A stretch of DNA of 43,234 nucleotides from Microthrixaceae bacterium (GCA_020027475.1 JAHRAZ010000057.1:1-43234); one strand, 5' to 3'; shown: positions 34,882 to 43,098, numbered from the stretch's first letter. Numbers and translations are program-made. The notes: generated by a model not told the origin, from the sequence alone.

Positions 34882-35931
34882 CTGAGCGACTCCGACCTGA
34901 TCCGCTTCGATCGTTTCATGGAGCACGCTCTCTATGAAGCTGACTCAGGCTTCTTCGCGGGTGGCCGTGGAGCCGGCAGGCGGGACTCCGACTTCATCAC
35001 CAGCGTCGAGGTGGGACCGCTCTTTGGTGTACTGGTCGCGAACTATCTCGACTCGGTCTGGGAGTCCCTGGACAATCCGGATCCTTTCCATGTGGTGGAG
35101 GTCGGTGCGGGTCGGGGAGCGCTTGCCATAGCGGTCGCCAGAGCCAGACCAAGGTGTCGCCAGGCCATGTGTTACACGCTCGTGGAGCGATCGCATGTGC
35201 TGCGCGAGTCGCAACTCCAACACCTCACGATCTCCGATGGTGAACCCGGTTCCGGTGGGGAATACCACTCGCTTGCGGAGATCCCCACGGAACTTCCCTG
35301 CGGAGTGATCCTGGCGAATGAACTTCTCGACAACTTGGTGTTCCAGGTGTTTCAGAACACCTTGGACGCTGGGTGGATGCAATGGTGGGTTGACCCAACG
35401 GCATCCCCGTCCGCCGTTCTCCTGCCGGCCGACCGGGCTTGCTGCGAACGTCTGGATGCCCTCATCGGCGAGCCCGAGGACGGCGCAGTGGTCCCGTTGC
35501 AGCGAGAGGCGGCCGATTGGGTGTCGTCTTCGATCTCCGCCTTGTCGGCCGGCCGCGTCCTGACCTTTGACTACATGTCCACCACAGCGGAGCTGGCGAC
35601 CCGCCCGTGGCAGGAATGGCTGCGAACCTACAGTGCTCAACAGCGGGGCACTCACCCGCTGGCTGATCCGGGGAGCCAGGACATCACTGCAGAGGTATGC
35701 CTCGATCAGCTTCCCACCCCCGACGTGGTGGTCTCCCAAGCTGAGTGGTTGCGGGCAAATGGCCTGGAGCAAGCGGTCGCCACGGCGGAGGCACATCTTG
35801 TGGCGGAGCCCGGACTGGCTACTCTGGAGTCGATTGCAGCCCGGAGCGCGCTTCTGGAAGCCGAGGCGCTTACCGACCCTGCCGGCCTAGGCAGGTTCAC
35901 AGTGGCTGAGTGGTCGGTGCCTCCGACCTGA
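34882..35931 (+). CDS. MidA/NDUFAF7-family SAM-dependent methyltransferase, probable complex I assembly factor
   Basis: The class I methyltransferase motif VVEVGAGRGALA and the motif VILANELLDNL, followed by a C-terminal region with TFDYM, match the MidA/NDUFAF7 family. In mitochondria that family dimethylates an Arg of NDUFS2 (the NuoD homologue) and is needed for complex I assembly. The first ATG in frame is 34918, but the codons before it read SDSDLIRFDRF, continuing into MEHALYEADSGFF. This is the family's usual N-terminus (a helix followed by a FM..AL(Y)xxxxGYY-like motif). No ATG, GTG or TTG lies between the nuoN stop and 34918. CTG 34882 is preceded by CGGGAG at 34871-34876, so I place the start there (349 residues; 337 from the ATG). 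It directly follows the second nuo operon. Confidence 0.82.
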   Translation: MSDSDLIRFDRFMEHALYEADSGFFAGGRGAGRRDSDFITSVEVGPLFGVLVANYLDSVWESLDNPDPFHVVEVGAGRGALAIAVARARPRCRQAMCYTLVERSHVLRESQLQHLTISDGEPGSGGEYHSLAEIPTELPCGVILANELLDNLVFQVFQNTLDAGWMQWWVDPTASPSAVLLPADRACCERLDALIGEPEDGAVVPLQREAADWVSSSISALSAGRVLTFDYMSTTAELATRPWQEWLRTYSAQQRGTHPLADPGSQDITAEVCLDQLPTPDVVVSQAEWLRANGLEQAVATAEAHLVAEPGLATLESIAARSALLEAEALTDPAGLGRFTVAEWSVPPT

Positions 35932-36019
35932 GGCCAGAAACACCGGGCCGGATTCGTCGCCGCACTACCCACAATTACGGTGGAGCGAAGAACGGGTCCG
36001 GGATCTCCCCGCAGAGCGA

Positions 36020-36025
36020 TACGAT
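36020..36025 (+). promoter_or_regulatory. acs: Candidate -10 element upstream of acetyl-CoA synthetase
   Basis: TACGAT fits the TANNNT -10 pattern and lies 27 bases before the acs ATG, leaving room for the AAGGAG ribosome-binding site at 36040-36045. No convincing -35 element is seen. The 121-base spacer between the methyltransferase and acs otherwise holds nothing I can name. Confidence 0.25.
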
Positions 36026-36052
36026 CCCAAGAGCCATTCAAGGAGATGACCC

Positions 36053-38053
36053 ATGGGCGACGATGCCGCAACCATTGAGGACTACTACCACGAGGGCCGC
36101 ACGTTCGCGCCGAGCGCGGAGTTCGTGGCGTCGGCGGTGGTGAACGATCCCGCAATCTACGAGCAGGCCGAGGCTGACTTCGAGGGATTCTGGGCTGACC
36201 AGGCCCGCAGTCTTGTCTCTTGGGAGGAACCGTTCCACACCACGCTGGAGTGGGACTTGCCCTATGCGAAATGGTTCGTTGGTGGCAAGCTGAATGTCAG
36301 CTACAACTGCCTGGACCGACATGTAGAGGCTGGTCTGGGTGATCGGGTCGCCTACTACTTCGAAGGTGAGCCCGGAGATACCCAGACCATCACCTACTCG
36401 GAGTTGCTGTCCGAAGTTTCGCGTTTCGCCAATGCCTTGAAGAGGCTTGGTGTGAACTCCGGCGACCGCGTGTGCATCTACATGCCGATGATTCCCCGAA
36501 CCGTCATCGCCATGCTGGCATGTGCTCGGATCGGAGCCGTTCACAGCGTGATATTCGGGGGATTCAGTCCCGACTCGATCGCTGATCGCATCAACGACGC
36601 AGCTGCTGTGGTGGTCATCACGGCGGATGGCGGATACCGCCGGGGTGTTCCCTTGATGTTGAAGCCCAACGTGGATGAAGCACTCAAGTCCACCAACACG
36701 GTTCGTTCGGTTGTGGTGGCCGACCGGTGTGGCGGAAACGTCGACATGCAGAGCGGCAGGGATCATTGGTGGGATGAGCTCGTCTCGGCCGAATCCGACG
36801 ATTGCCCGCCTGTATTCGTTGATTCCGAGCACCTGCTGTTTCTTCTCTACACCTCGGGCACCACGGCAAGCCCCAAGGGAATAATGCACACCACCGGCGG
36901 CTATCTGACTCAGGTGGCGTGGACCTACCGAGCCGTGTTCGATCTGCGCGCGGAGTCCGATGTCTACTGGTGCGCCGCGGATGTCGGCTGGGTGACCGGG
37001 CACAGCTACATCGTCTACGGACCTCTCTGCAACGGTGCCACGTCGGTCATCTACGAGGGAACTCCGGACACTCCCAGGGAGCAGGATCGCTCCGGTGATC
37101 CCGGGACATGGGCGAAAGACCGGCTCTGGAGCATCATCGAGCGCTACGGCGTCACGCAGCTGTACACGGCTCCCACCGCGATCAGGACATTCATGAAATG
37201 GGGTGAAACCTGGCCAGACGCCCACGACCTGAGTTCGTTGCGCCTCCTGGGGACCGTGGGGGAGCCCATCAACCCCGAGGCATGGATGTGGTATCACGAA
37301 CACATCGGTGCACAGCGTTGCCCGATTGTCGACACTTGGTGGCAGACGGAAACTGGTGGGCAGATGCTGACTCCACTGCCGGGAATCACCGTCACCAAGC
37401 CGGGCTCGGTCTGTGCGGCCCTTCCGGGCATCGGCGTGGAACTCGTCGATGACGACGGCAACGTTGTCACCGAGGGGGGCGGATACCTGACGCTCACCAC
37501 ACCTTGGCCCGGCATGTTGCGTGGAATCTGGGGAGATCCCCAGCGGTACGAGGACACGTACTGGTCGCGCTACGAAGGTCGATACTTCGCCGGGGACGGC
37601 GCCAAGATCGATTCTGACGGCTACTTGTGGATTCTGGGGCGAACCGATGACGTGATGAATGTGTCCGGCCACCGCATTTCGACCAGCGAGGTTGAATCCG
37701 CGTTGGTTGATCATGAAGCAGTCGTCGAAGCAGCGGTGGTTGGCGCCATCGACGAAACCACCGGTCAGGCGATAGTCGGCTACGTCATCCTGCGCGGTGA
37801 CGTCGAGAGCAGCGACGCCCTGAGAGGGGAGATCCGTGCCCATGTGTCGAAGAAGTTGGGGGCAATCGCCCGACCCCGGGTGGTGATTGTGGTACCCGAT
37901 CTTCCCAAGACGAGATCCGGAAAGATCATGCGCCGGCTCCTGCGCGATGTGGTGGAGGGCCGCGAGCTGGGCGACACCACCACCCTTGCCGACGAAGACG
38001 TTGTGGACGAAATCAGGGATCGAGCCGAATCCGACGACAGTGACGACGAGTGA
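36053..38053 (+). CDS. acs: Acetyl-CoA synthetase (AMP-forming)
   Basis: It activates acetate to acetyl-CoA with ATP and CoA, through acetyl-AMP. Its 666 residues cover the whole family length. The N-terminal region has the acetyl-CoA-synthetase pattern [19 protein letters not shown] and [11 protein letters not shown]. The adenylate-forming P-loop is [11 protein letters not shown] at 266-276. [10 protein letters not shown] is the adenine/acetate site, and [16 protein letters not shown] is the hinge motif. The C-terminal [10 protein letters not shown] has Lys624, the residue regulated by acetylation in this family. An AAGGAG lies eight bases before the ATG. It stands apart from the nuo operon, with its own spacer. 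The tail is acidic (Asp/Ser/Glu). Confidence 0.96.
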   Translation: MGDDAATIEDYYHEGRTFAPSAEFVASAVVNDPAIYEQAEADFEGFWADQARSLVSWEEPFHTTLEWDLPYAKWFVGGKLNVSYNCLDRHVEAGLGDRVAYYFEGEPGDTQTITYSELLSEVSRFANALKRLGVNSGDRVCIYMPMIPRTVIAMLACARIGAVHSVIFGGFSPDSIADRINDAAAVVVITADGGYRRGVPLMLKPNVDEALKSTNTVRSVVVADRCGGNVDMQSGRDHWWDELVSAESDDCPPVFVDSEHLLFLLYTSGTTASPKGIMHTTGGYLTQVAWTYRAVFDLRAESDVYWCAADVGWVTGHSYIVYGPLCNGATSVIYEGTPDTPREQDRSGDPGTWAKDRLWSIIERYGVTQLYTAPTAIRTFMKWGETWPDAHDLSSLRLLGTVGEPINPEAWMWYHEHIGAQRCPIVDTWWQTETGGQMLTPLPGITVTKPGSVCAALPGIGVELVDDDGNVVTEGGGYLTLTTPWPGMLRGIWGDPQRYEDTYWSRYEGRYFAGDGAKIDSDGYLWILGRTDDVMNVSGHRISTSEVESALVDHEAVVEAAVVGAIDETTGQAIVGYVILRGDVESSDALRGEIRAHVSKKLGAIARPRVVIVVPDLPKTRSGKIMRRLLRDVVEGRELGDTTTLADEDVVDEIRDRAESDDSDDE

Positions 38054-38089
38054 CTCGGCGGCCGCGTTCTCGCGGGTCGGCATTGCGCG

Positions 38090-38644
38090 GTGATTGGTCG
38101 GGTTGCGGGCGTGCCTAGATGGGATGAGACATTCGACAACTGGCTGTGGCGATCCGAGGATCACCGAGCCGAGATCGAGACGGCTGCCGGCGACCCGGAT
38201 TCCCAGGTCAGTGCCGTGGTCTTCGATCTGGACGGTGTACTTTCAGATGCGTCAACCCGGCAGCACTTCATCGAGTACCCGCGCAGGGACTGGGAATCCT
38301 TCTTTGCGGCCTGTGGCGACGATGAACTGATCGCCGAAGTTGGACGTCTGCTCGCAGTGTTGGATCCGGCGCACCGGATCGTGCTCCTCACAGCCCGTCC
38401 GATAAGGGTCCAACCTCAAACGCTCGCTTGGCTCGATCGGTACGGCCTGCGCTGGGATCTTCTGGTCATGAGGGACTTTGGCGACTATTCGGCAGCGCAG
38501 GTCTTCAAGCAACAAACAGTGAGGGAACTGCGGCGCCGTTCATTCGATCTCCGCCTGGCCTTCGAGGATGATCCCCGCAACGTGGCGATGTTCCACCTCG
38601 AGGGGGTGCCGTGTGTGTACATCCATTCGGGTTACTTCGAGTAG
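38090..38644 (+). CDS. HAD-superfamily phosphatase
   Basis: All four HAD motifs are present in 184 residues: DLDG with Asp46 and Asp48 (motif I), LLTARP with Thr101 (II), Lys130 in QVFKQQ (III) and FEDDPRN with Asp160/161 (IV). There is little room for a cap domain, so a large or polymeric substrate is possible. The overall pattern (DGVLSD, then LLTARP, then EDDPRNV) resembles the phosphatase domain of polynucleotide kinase-type proteins, but I would not assign that activity. Start is GTG 38090; a GTG at 38111 is also possible. It begins 36 bases after acs. Confidence 0.78.
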   Translation: MIGRVAGVPRWDETFDNWLWRSEDHRAEIETAAGDPDSQVSAVVFDLDGVLSDASTRQHFIEYPRRDWESFFAACGDDELIAEVGRLLAVLDPAHRIVLLTARPIRVQPQTLAWLDRYGLRWDLLVMRDFGDYSAAQVFKQQTVRELRRRSFDLRLAFEDDPRNVAMFHLEGVPCVYIHSGYFE

Positions 38645-38883
38645 GGACGCGTTCGGCGCTGCGATGACTCGGTCGTCCGGTGATGGTGCCCGCTGATCCA
38701 GGCCACGGGAATGACGACTGCGGGTTGATGGGGCCAATCTGGGTCGGGCCATTCTGAGTCCAGGCACAGTCTCAAGCCAGGCGACTGGCCACCCCCACCC
38801 CAACTCGTAGCATCATGTACTTGAGGATCTTCCGGCGATGCCCAGCTCGCCGCCGATGACTGTGAAAGGGAACTGACTCCGAC
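38645..38883. other. Non-coding spacer upstream of htpX
   Basis: This is a 239-base gap with no credible gene on either strand. The only structure I see is a small hairpin, CGGCGA 38833-38838 with TCGCCG 38847-38852, in what would be the htpX 5' leader. An SD-like AAAGGGAA lies at about 38865-38872. A promoter for htpX is expected here, but no pair of elements is convincing. Confidence 0.5.
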
Positions 38884-39726
38884 ATGGCGAACAATGTCAA
38901 AACGGCTGCCCTGCTCGCCGGATTGGGTGCGCTTTGTATGGTCATCGGATCCATCTGGGGACCAAAAGGGGTGGTGGTCGGGCTGTTGATCGGCTTGGTG
39001 TTCACCGGTGGTTCCTACTGGTTCAGTGACAAGCTCGCGATCCGCTCCGCCCGCGCCACTCAGGTCTCCGTCGAACAGATGCCCCAGTACCACTCGATCG
39101 TCGAGGGTCTGGCCCAGCGTGCGGGTATTCCTAAGCCGAAACTGTATGTGTCCCCCAGTCCCCAGCCGAACGCTTTCGCAACCGGACGCAACCCCCAGAA
39201 CGCGGCGGTGTGCGTCACCGAAGGCCTACTCAACTCCCTCTGTTGGGAAGAGATTCAGGGTGTTCTGGCGCACGAACTCGCCCATGTTCGCAACAGGGAC
39301 ATCCTGACCGGGTCGGTGGCGGCAGCGGTTGCCATGGGTATCACATTCATCGCCAGCATGGCTCGTTTTGCCGCCATATTCGGTGGTCGCGGTGGCGATC
39401 GCAACAATGGTCTCGGGGCGCTGTTCATGATGATTCTTGCCCCTATAGCGGCGGCGCTCATACAGATGGCCATAAGTCGTTCGCGGGAGTACGAGGCCGA
39501 CGCTGCGGCGGCGCGGATGCTCGGCACGGGAGAACCGCTGGCCGCGGCACTCGAAAAACTTGATGCATCGGCCAGTCGTATTCCGATGGACGTGAACCCT
39601 GCCGAAGCGTCGGCCTACATCGTCAATCCTCTTCGTGGCCGATCAGTTTCGAAGTTGTTCAGTACCCATCCGCCGATGGAGGAGCGCGTGGCACGGCTTC
39701 GCAGCAACGCCTGGGTTCAGGGATGA
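38884..39726 (+). CDS. htpX: HtpX-family membrane zinc metalloprotease
   Basis: This is a membrane-bound M48 protease that degrades misfolded membrane proteins. Two helices lie at about 8-24 and 28-47. The zinc motif HELAH is at 130-134, and the third-ligand Glu is in SREYEAD at about 200-206. Another pair of hydrophobic segments lies at about 143-166 and 177-196. At 280 residues it has the usual length. It ends shortly before the convergent yajQ, with a hairpin between them. Confidence 0.94.
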   Translation: MANNVKTAALLAGLGALCMVIGSIWGPKGVVVGLLIGLVFTGGSYWFSDKLAIRSARATQVSVEQMPQYHSIVEGLAQRAGIPKPKLYVSPSPQPNAFATGRNPQNAAVCVTEGLLNSLCWEEIQGVLAHELAHVRNRDILTGSVAAAVAMGITFIASMARFAAIFGGRGGDRNNGLGALFMMILAPIAAALIQMAISRSREYEADAAAARMLGTGEPLAAALEKLDASASRIPMDVNPAEASAYIVNPLRGRSVSKLFSTHPPMEERVARLRSNAWVQG

Positions 39727-39744
39727 CATTTCGGCCCCGGAACA

Positions 39745-39784
39745 GCGCCTGAGTTTCAAGACTTCAAGCCCGGCTCTCAGGCGC
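39745..39784. terminator. Hairpin between convergent htpX and yajQ
   Basis: GCGCCTGAG at 39745-39753 is the exact complement of CTCAGGCGC at 39776-39784, giving a 9-bp stem with a 22-base loop. It lies 18 bases after the htpX stop and 23 bases before the yajQ stop (reading on the minus strand). It probably terminates one or both transcripts. Confidence 0.55.
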
Positions 39785-39807
39785 CCGGAGATCACGCGCC
39801 CGGAGAA

Positions 39808-40296
39808 TCAGTCCCGGAAGTTGCCGAACTGGAGCGGGATGTCGAAGTTGTGTGCCTTGCACTCCGAGATGATCTCCTGGAGTGAATCACGCTTCTTGGC
39901 GGTGACGCGAACGCTTTCGCCCTGTGTCTGGGTCTGAACGCCCTTGAGGCCGAGCCCCTTGACGAACTTGTTGATCTCCTTGGCCTTGTCGGAGTTGATC
40001 CCGGCGACAAGGGTGGCGACCTGTCGGGTGGTGGCACCCGAGGCTTCCTCCACCTTTGCGTAATCCAGTGCTTTCATCGATACTCCGCGCTTCACCAGAC
40101 GCTCCTGTAGCACCTGTCGGGCCGCTGCCAGTCGATCCTCGGTGGAAGACCGCAGCGTGATCGAGTTCTCTCCGAGTTCAATGCTGGTGTCGGTGTTCTT
40201 GAAGTCGAACCGATTGGCGATCTCGCGACCGGCCTGATCGACCGCATTGCGGACTTCCTGATCATCGACTTCGGATGTGATGTCGAAACTTGGCAT
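39808..40296 (-). CDS. yajQ: YajQ-family nucleotide-binding protein
   Basis: A small cytoplasmic protein, 162 residues, of the family formerly called DUF520. Members have two ferredoxin-like domains; some bind cyclic di-GMP. The family start MPSFDITSEVDDQEVRNAVD, the central RFDFKNTDTSIEL and the ending IPLQFGNFRD are all recognisable. An AGAGGA sequence precedes the ATG at suitable distance. Cyclic di-GMP binding in this organism is not shown by the sequence. Confidence 0.95.
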   Translation of the reverse strand: MPSFDITSEVDDQEVRNAVDQAGREIANRFDFKNTDTSIELGENSITLRSSTEDRLAAARQVLQERLVKRGVSMKALDYAKVEEASGATTRQVATLVAGINSDKAKEINKFVKGLGLKGVQTQTQGESVRVTAKKRDSLQEIISECKAHNFDIPLQFGNFRD

Positions 40297-40417
40297 CGGG
40301 TTCTGTCCTCTTCGTGTGGCTCCATCGGGAGCGATTGGTTTCCCTGTGACTATCAGGTGTTTGTGGTTTCCATGAGACTCGGGATCAGATGATTCTGCCC
40401 GACCCGGGGCGAAACGC

Positions 40418-40423
40418 TATCGT
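40418..40423 (+). promoter_or_regulatory. Candidate -10 element for tRNA-Tyr
   Basis: TATCGT fits TANNNT and lies 12 bases before the mature tRNA 5' end. A -35 element is not clear. The spacer 40297-40435 also contains the start region of the divergent yajQ. Confidence 0.3.
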
Positions 40424-40435
40424 GATCCTCCTTGT

Positions 40436-40521
40436 GGGTCGGTGCCCGAGCGGCCAAAGGGAGCAGACTGTAACTCTGCCGGCGTATGCCTTCGGAGGTT
40501 CAAATCCTCCTCGGCCCACCA
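40436..40521 (+). tRNA. tRNA-Tyr (GTA)
   Basis: The acceptor strands GGGTCGG (40436-40442) and TCGGCCC (40511-40517) pair with two G-T. The anticodon stem GCAGA/TCTGC encloses the loop with GTA at 40470-40472. A long variable arm (class II, as in bacterial tRNA-Tyr) precedes the T arm GGAGG-TTCAAAT-CCTCC. CCA is encoded at 40519-40521. Confidence 0.96.
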
Positions 40522-40804
40522 AAACATCATCAAGTGACCAAATCACTGTCAAGAACACCGTCAAGGCTGGAACCGCCGGGAAAGGGCGAACGAGCAGGAC
40601 CTGGTTTGGTTCAGGTATCCGACCAAGTGGACGCGGAGTGAATCATGTCCGATCTCCACCCTCTTCGGGCTTTGACGCCGCTGCTGGTGGGGTCGGGTTT
40701 CGATCAGGTTGTAGTGGTGGCGAGCGCCTCAGGCGAACGCCAAGCTGCCGGCGACGTGGTCTGCAGCGCAATCGGGCGGCAGCGAACATGATGGTGCCCG
40801 GTCG
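40522..40804. other. Non-coding spacer between tRNA-Tyr and the acetyltransferase gene
   Basis: This 283-base stretch has no ORF with family resemblance. AGTGA-CCAAA-TCACT about 15 bases after the tRNA is a weak 5-bp hairpin. CGCCTCAGGCG near 40727 is a short palindrome. Neither is a convincing terminator. Longer open frames across it read through the tRNA or antisense to the acetyltransferase. Confidence 0.4.
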
Positions 40805-41293
40805 TCATAGCAGCCGCTCCATCAGGATCACATCGAGCCACTGTCCGAACTTGCGGCCGACCTCGCGCTCTCGGCCGACGATCTCGAATCCAAGGTTCTC
40901 GTGCAGGGCAATCGAAGTCTCGTGCCCGGAGACGATTTTTGCCATCAACGCGTGGAAACCGTGCTTGGTCGACAGGTTCACCAGTTCTTCCAGAATCAGT
41001 CGCCCGGCGCCCTGACCGCGTTGATCCGCGGCCAGGTACACAGAGTCCTCCACCGTGGAGGCGTATCCTGCTCTCTCGCGGTAGGCCGACAACGCTCCGA
41101 ACCCCGCTATCACTCCTGCCTCCGTTTCGGCCACGATCACGGCATGGGCTCCCGAGCGTTGGGTGATCCAGGCGATCTGCTCCTCGAGGGTGCGCGGCGT
41201 GAGGTCGAAGGTGGCCGTGGAGGTCAGCACTTCGTGGTTGTAGATCTCGAGGATTCCCGCAGAATCCTTGGTGGTCGCCGCTCGGAGATGCAC
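40805..41293 (-). CDS. GNAT-family N-acetyltransferase (phosphinothricin-acetyltransferase-like)
   Basis: It transfers an acetyl group from acetyl-CoA to an amine. The acetyl-CoA site is DQRGQGAGRLIL, and the order ILEIYNHEV, TATFDLTPRTLEE, YRERAGYASTVEDSVY and NLGFEIVG is that of the PAT/MddA-type subgroup acting on amino-acid analogues such as methionine sulfoximine. The frame is open to 41722, but the upstream part overlaps the divergent membrane-protein gene and has no family resemblance. GTG 41293 starts directly at the family N-terminus (VHLRAAT, 162 residues); TTG 41299 is an alternative. The exact substrate cannot be read from the sequence. Confidence 0.86.
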   Translation of the reverse strand: MHLRAATTKDSAGILEIYNHEVLTSTATFDLTPRTLEEQIAWITQRSGAHAVIVAETEAGVIAGFGALSAYRERAGYASTVEDSVYLAADQRGQGAGRLILEELVNLSTKHGFHALMAKIVSGHETSIALHENLGFEIVGREREVGRKFGQWLDVILMERLL

Positions 41294-41483
41294 CGACAAA
41301 CCGTACTGCCACCAACGAAGGACCTGGTGCAGGATTGTGATGTGCAACGTTTCAGACTCAGCGTTCGGGACTGTGATCGTTCGCGACGCTGGTCGTTCGG
41401 CACCGGGCAGCAATTCCTCGGGCGGGCCTTGGTCGTCGGCGAAGCGTTTCAGGCCTGTGCTCAACCAGGGGCAGACTGTTGCG

Positions 41484-42581
41484 ATGTCGGACGATTCTGC
41501 CAACCCGGTCGATTCTGCCGACTCTGACGATGTCGGGACCCAGCAACCTGTTTCGGAAGAGTTGATTCCGGCCGAAGTGCTGTCACCGATCCCGGGCCGG
41601 CCTCTCGATCCGCCTCCCAAACCAATGCCGCCTGCTCTGATGGCACTGGAGAACCGAAGTTCGTGGGGCAAAGTTCTCCGGCACACGCTCACGCGGTTCA
41701 ATGCTGCACACTCCACCCTCATTTCCGCTGGAACCGCCTACTACGCATTCGTGGCGATGTTCTCGCTCCTGGCTCTGGTTTACGGGGTGGCTGCCCTGTT
41801 GAACGCCGATGCCATTGCCGACTGGCTCACCGACGCTCTGCAGGAGGCCCTGCCCGGCCTGGTCGGATCCGACGGAGTTGATCCGGAAGCACTCGCCAAA
41901 ACGGGCCAAACCGCCTCACTCGTCGGCCTTGGAGTGCTGCTGGTATCGGGATCGGCAGTGATGAGCGCACTCAGCAACTCACTTCACACCATCTATGGCT
42001 CCCCTCTGGATGGTCGCAACGTGATCAGAAGGCGGATCCTTCTTCTTGGGTGGTTGGTCCTGCTGGGAGCACTTCTGTTGCTGTCGTACGGGTTGACGAC
42101 AGCTGCGAGCGCCTTTGGTGATGACATCCTGGACCACTTCGGGCTGGACTCTTCGCTGGTCCGCGCCCTGATGCTCCTCGGGGTCTGGCTGCTGGCGTAT
42201 GCCCTGGACGCTGTTTTCCTGGCGTTGCTCCTCGCAAACCTCGGCGGGGTGCGACCCAACAGGAAGTCGCTGTTGCCCGGAGTGCTCCTCGGAGCGCTGG
42301 TTCTTGCAGTGTTGAAGGAACTGATGGGCACGATCGTCGCTTGGTCGGTCGACAAACCCCAGTACGGGTCGCTGGCCATTCCCGTGGGCATCCTGTTGGT
42401 TTTCTGGCTGCAGTCGTTCGCGGTCTACGGGTCGGCAGCGTTGGTGGCCGGCATCGCCGAAACCGAAGAGCTGCACACGTACCCCGGGCCCCACAAGAAC
42501 GCCGGGGTGCAGACGGACCCCGGGATGCAGACGGACCCCGGGAGGCAGACGGACCCCGGGATGCAGAATCCGTCGGCCTGA
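41484..42581 (+). CDS. YihY/BrkB-family integral membrane protein
   Basis: From ATG 41484 (AGGGG about 14 bases upstream) the protein has 365 residues. A hydrophilic acidic/Pro-rich N-terminus of about 65 residues precedes the family region. STLISAGTAYYAFVAMFSLLAL is the YihY hallmark, followed by five or so further hydrophobic helices and the conserved PGVLLGALVLAVLKEL and YGSLAIPVGILLVFWL segments. Function in this family is unsettled; older claims that members are ribonuclease BN are considered wrong. The C-terminal tail holds a short repeat, Q-T-D-P-G-M/R, three times. The frame is open further upstream across the start of the acetyltransferase gene, without resemblance to the family. Confidence 0.85.
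   Translation: MSDDSANPVDSADSDDVGTQQPVSEELIPAEVLSPIPGRPLDPPPKPMPPALMALENRSSWGKVLRHTLTRFNAAHSTLISAGTAYYAFVAMFSLLALVYGVAALLNADAIADWLTDALQEALPGLVGSDGVDPEALAKTGQTASLVGLGVLLVSGSAVMSALSNSLHTIYGSPLDGRNVIRRRILLLGWLVLLGALLLLSYGLTTAASAFGDDILDHFGLDSSLVRALMLLGVWLLAYALDAVFLALLLANLGGVRPNRKSLLPGVLLGALVLAVLKELMGTIVAWSVDKPQYGSLAIPVGILLVFWLQSFAVYGSAALVAGIAETEELHTYPGPHKNAGVQTDPGMQTDPGRQTDPGMQNPSA
42510..42563 (+). repeat. Three tandem 18-base repeats in the yihY-like gene tail
   Basis: Units at 42510-42527, 42528-42545 and 42546-42563 differ only in the next-to-last base(s) of the unit. Each encodes QTDPG followed by Met or Arg, in the last 20 residues of the protein. Confidence 0.9.
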
Positions 42582-42754
42582 GAATTCGCGGCCACGGGTC
42601 CTCCGATGTGTTTCAGGTTTGTGCATTCACGGTCCGGGGCACGCTGATCGCATGGCAATACCGCTCCCATGGTGAGTCCTCCGATTGGCTGGATCGGGTT
42701 CGGAACACGTTCGCCGTTCAGGCGCCTACCGGTGACAACGGTTGCGCACAGGTG

Positions 42755-42784
42755 TTGTCGCGCGAGGGTCGCGCTGGCTAATCT
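42755..42784 (+). promoter_or_regulatory. Candidate promoter for the tRNA-Thr/tRNA-Met/tuf transcript
   Basis: TTGTCG (42755-42760) and TAATCT (42779-42784) are 18 bases apart. The -10 hexamer is identical to the one proposed for the second nuo operon. Transcription would start about 20 bases before tRNA-Thr. The rest of the 231-base gap after the yihY-like gene holds nothing I can name. Confidence 0.45.
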
Positions 42785-42812
42785 CGACGTTCGGTCCAAC
42801 TCACGTTGGCCT

Positions 42813-42888
42813 GCCTCCTTAGCTCAGTCGGCAGAGCGTTTCCATGGTAAGGAAAAGGTCGTCAGTTCGATTCTGACAGGGGGCTCCA
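42813..42888 (+). tRNA. tRNA-Thr (GGT)
   Basis: The acceptor GCCTCCT (42813-42819) pairs with AGGGGGC (42878-42884). The anticodon stem TTTCC/GGAAA encloses ATGGTAA with anticodon GGT. The T arm is GTCAG-TTCGATT-CTGAC. CCA is encoded at 42886-42888. Confidence 0.96.
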
Positions 42889-42931
42889 GACGCGGCTTCG
42901 CCGTGTCCCGGGATCGAGTTCGCTCGGTCGC

Positions 42932-43005
42932 GGTGGCGTAGCTCAGTTGGTAAGAGCGCTCGGCTCATAATCGAGAGGTCGTCGGTTCAAGTCCGACCGC
43001 CACTA
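42932..43005 (+). tRNA. tRNA with CAT anticodon, probably elongator tRNA-Met
   Basis: The acceptor GGTGGCG (42932-42938) pairs with CGCCACT (42998-43004), with a terminal G-T. The anticodon stem CTCGG/TCGAG encloses CTCATAA (anticodon CAT). The T arm is GTCGG-TTCAAGT-CCGAC. CCA is not encoded. The three G-C pairs that mark initiator tRNA are absent from the anticodon stem. A lysidine-modified Ile tRNA with CAT cannot be fully excluded, but the context tRNA-Thr/tRNA-Met is usual. Confidence 0.92.
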
Positions 43006-43030
43006 CATTCCCGTCGGATCGCCGGCGGGC

Positions 43031-43060
43031 AGAACACAAGAAAACACAAGAAAACACAAC
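43031..43060 (+). repeat. A/C-rich 10-base tandem repeat in the tuf leader
   Basis: Three consecutive decamers close to AAAACACAAG, free of T, lie between GC-rich arms: CGCCGG 43020-43025 can pair with CCGGCG 43064-43069, which would present the repeats as an unstructured loop 30 bases before the tuf ATG. Confidence 0.75.
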
Positions 43061-43098
43061 AAACCGGCGGCCAGCCGGATCGAATCAGGAGACGATCG

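Noticed and set aside
33382-34926. 514-codon minus-strand open frame over nuoN of operon 2
   Set aside because: Same reason; His/Gln/Arg/Asp-rich translation typical of an antisense frame of a membrane protein gene.
36038-38164. 708-codon open frame antisense to acetyl-CoA synthetase
   Set aside because: It mirrors a well-supported gene, has no family resemblance and arises from GC-biased third positions on the other strand.
40389-41015. 208-codon plus-strand frame across tRNA-Tyr
   Set aside because: It runs through a certain tRNA gene and antisense to the acetyltransferase; no family resemblance.
41294-41722. N-terminal extension of the acetyltransferase frame
   Set aside because: It overlaps the start of the divergent yihY-like gene and does not look like GNAT sequence; the family start is at 41293.
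42932-43005. Initiator tRNA-fMet
   Set aside because: The anticodon stem lacks the three consecutive G-C pairs, and the acceptor end is paired (G-T) and not mismatched C-A.
43031-43060. CRISPR-like array
   Set aside because: Only three 10-base direct units with no spacers; a simple tandem repeat.
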